From Arthrobacter sp. B3I9 (GTDB taxonomy: Bacteria; Actinomycetota; Actinomycetes; Actinomycetales; Micrococcaceae): a stretch of 64,000 bases of DNA. The stretch is taken from positions 3,844,001 to 3,908,000 of the forward strand of contig NZ_JAUSYO010000001.1 in assembly GCF_030816935.1 (NCBI RefSeq), written 5' to 3'. Below the pieces are notes generated by a model. It saw only the letters and a program-made list of their open reading frames with translations. It was not told the origin of the DNA and did no database searches. The position numbers and the translations under genes are program-made. Below are positions 60,281 through 64,000 of this stretch, one piece after another; position 1 is the first letter of the stretch, and the number at the start of each line of letters is the position of its first letter.

Positions 60281-62173
60281 ATGACTGTCCAGCCAGCGCT
60301 CCACCGTCAGCACTGCTCCGTCGCCGCTCCCACCCAGCTGTGGCTCGACGCCGACGGCCGGCTCGGAGGCGAAGAGAGCGGCTGGTTCACCGGCCTGCTG
60401 CATGGGGCCACGCGGATGCTGTGCCAGGCCGAGGTCCGCGTCAACGGCATGGCGCCCGAACCGGCTTCGGTCGAGGCGGAGGCCGGCGGAGTGCTGCGCG
60501 TCCGGGGACTCGTCCGGGGCATTCCCGGACCCACGGAAGATCCCGCCGTCGAACTCGTCCAGACGTGGACCGTCACCCCGGGCGTAGTGCGCCACGCGCT
60601 GCAGGTGAACACCTCGTTCGATGCCCTCGACGTCGAGATCGAAATCCGGCTCGCCGCTGACTTCACCGACATGGCCGCCATCCGTCTCAGCCGGTTCCGC
60701 GAGCCGGTCGCACCGTTCGCCGCGGACGACTCGGCCCTGCGCTGGCGCAGCGGCGCCCGGACCCTCACGGTGGCCGCGGCCGGCAACATCGCCCCGGAAG
60801 AACGGCTGCTCTGGCATGGAACGGCGGGACGCGGCAGGCCCTTCGAAGCGGAATGGCAGGCCGTCGTGGCGGACAGCGAGGACGCGGTGGTCGCTGCCCG
60901 CCCTCCCGCCGCCAGGGAGCCCCGCCCGGCGCCGTCCGGCGCACTTGGCCTGCTGCTCGAGAATTCCCTCGACGAACTTGCAGGACTCCGACTGGCTTCC
61001 CGGCAACTTCCGGACGCACCCTTCCTGGCCGCCGGGGCGCCCTGGTATTTCACGCTCCTTGGCCGGGAATCGCTGTGGGCGGCACGCCTGCTGTTGCCGC
61101 TCGACACCGCGCTGGCAGGCGGCACCCTGCGCACCCTGGCCGCCTACCAGGGGGCCAAGCATGATCCGGCCGCCGCCGAGGAACCCGGGAAATTCCTGCA
61201 CGAACTGCGTTCCAAGGAGTTGGTGCTGGAGAGCCAGGGACTTCGCCTGCCGCCGGTCTATTACGGGGCCGTGGACTCCACACCGCTGTGGCTCTGCCTG
61301 CTCGGGGAACTGGGCCGCGCCGGGACCGATGACAGCACCGTCCGCGCACTGTTGCCGAACGCCGCACGCGCCGCGGAATGGCTGTTGGCTGCCGGCAACG
61401 CAGGTTCCGCCGCCGACGCCGTTGCCGCCAACGCCGGCTTCCTTAGCTACCAGGACACCACGGGGCACGGGCTCAGCAACCAGGGCTGGAAGGACTCCGG
61501 GGACGCCATGCAGTTCCGCAACGGCCGCCGGGCGGACGGCCCGATCGCGCTCTCCGAGGTCCAGGGCTACGCGTACCAGGCCGCAGTGGAAACCGCCGAG
61601 CTGTTTGATGCCTACGGAGAGCCCGGCGGCCAGGCGCTGCGGGACTTCGCCGAAGCCCTGAAGCAGGCTTTCCGCGAGCGCTTCTGGCTGGAGGACGAGG
61701 GAGGCCTGTTCCCGGCCATGGCCCTCGACGGACACGGTGAGCCTCTGGATGTGCCGGGCTCGAACATGGGGCACCTGCTCGGCACCGGCATCCTCGACGC
61801 GTCCGAGTCACGCCTGGTGGCGGACCGCCTGCTGAGCCCGGAGCTGTTTTCCGGGTTCGGGGTCCACACGATCTCGCGCCGCGCCGCCGGATTCTGGCCG
61901 TTCAGCTATCACTGCGGCTCTGTCTGGAGCCACGATACGGCCATCGCGATCCGCGGGCTGCTCGCCGAGGGCTTCCTCGCGGAGGCGCGGAGCCTGGCCG
62001 AAGGACTGCTGACCGCCGCCGCCGCATTCGACCACCGGCTGCCGGAACTCTTTGCCGGCGTGCCCTCCGACGAATCCGCCCGCGCAGTCCCGTATCCGGC
62101 GTCCTGCCATCCGCAGGCGTGGTCTTCAGCCTCGGCTGTGGTGATCGCCCAGGCCATGGGCGCGGGGTTCTGA
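60281..62173 (+). CDS. Glycogen debranching-type amylo-alpha-1,6-glucosidase-like protein
   Basis: The 630-residue protein has an N-terminal beta-rich domain of debranching enzymes (about 1-220, GGEESGWFTGLLHGATRMLC) and a C-terminal (alpha/alpha)6 barrel with PWYFTLLGRESLWAARLLLP, DSTPLWLCLLGELGRAG, NQGWKDSGDAM and SYHCGSVWSHDTAIAIRGLL. The acids in GRESLW and VWSHDTA are probable catalytic or binding residues. The substrate is an alpha-glucan or a plant or fungal oligosaccharide. No signal peptide, so it is cytoplasmic. Confidence 0.85.
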   Translation: MTVQPALHRQHCSVAAPTQLWLDADGRLGGEESGWFTGLLHGATRMLCQAEVRVNGMAPEPASVEAEAGGVLRVRGLVRGIPGPTEDPAVELVQTWTVTPGVVRHALQVNTSFDALDVEIEIRLAADFTDMAAIRLSRFREPVAPFAADDSALRWRSGARTLTVAAAGNIAPEERLLWHGTAGRGRPFEAEWQAVVADSEDAVVAARPPAAREPRPAPSGALGLLLENSLDELAGLRLASRQLPDAPFLAAGAPWYFTLLGRESLWAARLLLPLDTALAGGTLRTLAAYQGAKHDPAAAEEPGKFLHELRSKELVLESQGLRLPPVYYGAVDSTPLWLCLLGELGRAGTDDSTVRALLPNAARAAEWLLAAGNAGSAADAVAANAGFLSYQDTTGHGLSNQGWKDSGDAMQFRNGRRADGPIALSEVQGYAYQAAVETAELFDAYGEPGGQALRDFAEALKQAFRERFWLEDEGGLFPAMALDGHGEPLDVPGSNMGHLLGTGILDASESRLVADRLLSPELFSGFGVHTISRRAAGFWPFSYHCGSVWSHDTAIAIRGLLAEGFLAEARSLAEGLLTAAAAFDHRLPELFAGVPSDESARAVPYPASCHPQAWSSASAVVIAQAMGAGF

Positions 62174-62198
62174 TCCCGGCCGCATTCCGTGCTTCCGG

Positions 62199-63041
62199 CT
62201 AGGGCCGGGCGCCCCGGGCCGTGCGGAGCCCGTCGGCCAGGATGACGATCCCGGTGACGGCCACCGCCAATCCCACTGAGGCGGTCACGTCCGTCAGCCA
62301 GTGATAGCCCAGGTAGAGCCTGCTGAGGGCCACCAGCGCTGTTCCGGCGGCCGCCGCGGCATAGGCCACCACCGCCGTCGGACGGCCCGCCCGGCCGGAG
62401 CCGGCAACCAGGTAGGCGAGCACGAGCAGGAAGACGCCGGTGCCGAACGTGTGGCCGGACGGAAAGGACAGCGCGTCGTCCGGGCCGAGGAGGAAATCCG
62501 CGGCAGGCGGCCTGCCGCGGTCCACCGCATGCTTGATGAGCGTGGACAGGACAAAGGTCGCCGCCATCGCGCCCAGCAGCAAGGCCGGCCGCCACAGCTC
62601 CCGTTTCCAGATGGCCCAGCCGGCGGCGAGCACCAGGCCGGCCACCGCCATGCAAACCGGCGAGGTCACGGCCGACACTCCTGCCAGGATCGCCGTCGCC
62701 ATCGCATTCCGCGTCGCCACGAGGCCGTAATGGACCGGCCCGTCCCAGGCCGCCATACCGGTGTCGGACTGGACCGCCGCCAGCATCGCCCAGAACACCG
62801 CGTCCCCGGCCACCAGCAATCCGGCGGCCAGGAAGAAAAGCCGGCGCTGTGACGCGATCGGGGCGGAAGCTCCGCGGGAAGTGTCTGCGGCCGGGCCGTC
62901 AGGAGTCACCGGCCCGTGAGGGGTCAGCCGGCCGGCAAGGGTTACCGGACCGTCGGGGGTCACCGGGCTGTCGAGGGCTACCGGGCTGTCAGGAGTGACC
63001 GGGCCGGCAGGGGTGAGCGGCAGGCGCTGGGCAGAGGGCAT
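62199..63041 (-). CDS. PAP2-family membrane phosphatase with repeated N-terminal tail
   Basis: The 280-residue protein starts at the ATG at 63041 and has a Pro/Thr/Val tail of degenerate PVTPDGP units (about 12-55), then six helices with the phosphatase signatures KHAVDRGRPP, LSFPSGHTFGTGV and SRLYLGYHWLTDV. It acts on lipid phosphates outside the membrane. It is a second PAP2 member besides the gene at 15521. Confidence 0.87.
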   Translation of the reverse strand: MPSAQRLPLTPAGPVTPDSPVALDSPVTPDGPVTLAGRLTPHGPVTPDGPAADTSRGASAPIASQRRLFFLAAGLLVAGDAVFWAMLAAVQSDTGMAAWDGPVHYGLVATRNAMATAILAGVSAVTSPVCMAVAGLVLAAGWAIWKRELWRPALLLGAMAATFVLSTLIKHAVDRGRPPAADFLLGPDDALSFPSGHTFGTGVFLLVLAYLVAGSGRAGRPTAVVAYAAAAAGTALVALSRLYLGYHWLTDVTASVGLAVAVTGIVILADGLRTARGARP

Positions 63042-63114
63042 GGTTCGAGTCTGGCATGCCCACCTGCCGTAGGTCCGGACGTCCGCTGGGAGTTTCCTTG
63101 GTACGCGCTTCCGG

Positions 63115-63714
63115 TCAGGGGCCCGACGGGCGTTTGACCTGCGGGTACGGTGTCTCGTGACGCGCGAGCATGGCAACGAACCCGGCGATCTTCCGCTGTC
63201 TCGTCGATGCCTGCTTGACCGCATTGGTGCGGTAGATCAGCGCATACCGGTTCACCGAAGTCAGCACGTCGAACATTGCCTGCGCCCGCGGCTCGGCCGC
63301 GATGGCCGCAGCCAGATCCTCGGGCACCTCGGCGGTCGCGGCCCCGGAGTACGCGGCCTCCCACCTCCCGTCGGCCTTCGCAGCGGCGACGGCGGCGGCG
63401 CCCGCAGGTGCCATTCGCCCTGCGGCTTCAAGCAGTCCGATCCGGTCCACGTTCCTCGCGGACCAAACGCTCTTCGGCCCCCTCCGGGTCATGCGCTGGA
63501 ACGAACTTTCGTCGTCCCGGCGCCTGCCCTGGCCGTCGATCCAGCCGAAACACAGCGCTTCCTGCAGCGCCGCCTCGTAGTCCAGGCCGGTCACCGAACC
63601 GCCTTTCTTGTGCAGCACAAGCCACACGCCCGGACTGTCTGCGTGGTGCTCCTCGAGCCAGGCGCGCCATTCGGCTGCGTCCCGGACCAGCAGTTCCTCA
63701 AGTTCAACAGGCAT
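63115..63714 (-). CDS. YdeI/OmpD-associated-family protein
   Basis: The 199-residue protein has VWLVLHKKGGSVTGLDYEAA, EALCFGWIDGQGRRRDD and FQRMTRRGPKSVWSARNVDR, all hallmarks of the YdeI family. In other bacteria relatives are linked to antimicrobial peptide or stress tolerance, with mechanism unclear. It probably acts in the cytoplasm; no signal is present. Confidence 0.87.
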   Translation of the reverse strand: MPVELEELLVRDAAEWRAWLEEHHADSPGVWLVLHKKGGSVTGLDYEAALQEALCFGWIDGQGRRRDDESSFQRMTRRGPKSVWSARNVDRIGLLEAAGRMAPAGAAAVAAAKADGRWEAAYSGAATAEVPEDLAAAIAAEPRAQAMFDVLTSVNRYALIYRTNAVKQASTRQRKIAGFVAMLARHETPYPQVKRPSGP

Positions 63715-63807
63715 GCTTCATCGTCTCCCGGCCCTGACCAAAATCACCCTTTGGTGGCACGATTATCCCTGAGAGCCGGAACTTCTCCGATCCCTAGGGA
63801 GCTACCC

Positions 63808-64000
63808 ATGTTGCGTGTCCGACCCATCCATTTCACCTCCCGGCCGGACGAGTGGGGGCGGCTTCTCACGGCGCTGGGCATGGTCAAGACCGTCGACGAC
63901 GGCGACTGGCAGGAATTCGACGCCGGCTCAGGCCGCGTGGCGCTGCACAAGGTGGATCGCGATGCCGGGGAATCCGGGGGCGCGGAATCTGGAGGCGCTG
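63808..64000 (+). CDS. Partial VOC/glyoxalase-superfamily protein
   Basis: The 5' end runs off the window after 64 codons. MLRVRPIHFTSRPDEWGRLL and WQEFDAGSGRVALHKVD fit the first beta-alpha-beta-beta-beta unit of VOC proteins. AGGGAG precedes the ATG. The Gly/Glu/Ser-rich stretch at the edge is probably a linker before a second unit. Confidence 0.7.
   Translation, partial: MLRVRPIHFTSRPDEWGRLLTALGMVKTVDDGDWQEFDAGSGRVALHKVDRDAGESGGAESGGA

Noticed and set aside
1..64000. Insertion sequence, transposase or CRISPR array
   Set aside because: No transposase motif, terminal inverted repeats with target duplication, or regularly spaced repeats were seen.

Overview
This window is high-GC actinobacterial chromosome. 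Gene content, GTG/TTG starts, an IdeR-type iron box, a c-di-AMP riboswitch ahead of a cell-wall lysis gene, the overlapping lhr-nei2 pair and a levoglucosan-dehydrogenase-like gene all point to the Arthrobacter/Pseudarthrobacter group (Micrococcaceae). That placement is inference; there is no rRNA here. One tRNA gene is present. I see no insertion sequence, prophage, CRISPR array or replication origin.

Layout. 1-3.2 kb: a partial membrane protein facing away from an OmpR-type two-component pair. 3.2-7.5 kb: a FadR-type regulator divergent from an aldo/keto reductase, FAH hydrolase and SDR that match part of the non-phosphorylating L-fucose-type acid-sugar route. This block ends at a deletion scar where the 3' end of a sugar ABC permease meets the 3' end of a second GntR regulator. 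7.7-8.8 kb: a c-di-AMP riboswitch and a secreted transglycosylase-like protein. 8.9-14.3 kb: a GT2-GtrA fusion and two tandem GT39 membrane glycosyltransferases. 14.4-18.3 kb: housekeeping genes (VOC protein, upp, PAP2, tadA, AlkZ-like protein). 18.4-21.0 kb: a three-gene unit of zinc-less MDR dehydrogenase, PTPS-like protein without its catalytic residues, and glycosyltransferase. 21.2-22.5 kb: tRNA-Ser(CGA) and an orphan membrane protein. 22.8-25.7 kb: a frameshifted formaldehyde dehydrogenase, a second zinc alcohol dehydrogenase and a hypothetical gene.

25.9-36.0 kb is a LacI-controlled catabolic operon: an unknown 160-residue protein, an Rbs-type ABC transporter, two Gfo/Idh/MocA dehydrogenases, two xylose-isomerase-like TIM barrels (the last frameshifted) and an ABM-domain protein. 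This composition matches levoglucosan (3-keto-sugar) catabolism. Two near-identical operators sit on and just after a TTGACA/TACGAT promoter.

36.1-39.7 kb: two exported nucleases, a gene remnant, an SRPBCC protein and a DUF4232-type lipoprotein. 39.8-45.9 kb: the very long helicase Lhr overlapping nei2. 46-51.6 kb: membrane proteins, an RluA-type pseudouridine synthase, and ppc. 51.8-54.8 kb: a DUF1684 protein convergent with an acyl-CoA dehydrogenase/SDR pair. 55-56.2 kb: a GH76-like protein. 56.2-60.2 kb: an Fbp-type ferric iron transporter under stacked palindromes including an iron box and a CRP-type site. 60.3-64 kb: a glycogen-debranching-like enzyme, PAP2, YdeI-like protein and a partial VOC protein.

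The best candidates for something undescribed are the MDR/PTPS-like/GT unit and the unknown first gene of the LacI operon. Two clear single-base frameshifts and one ambiguous one occur between 22.9 and 35.5 kb and should be checked against raw reads before biological meaning is given to them.
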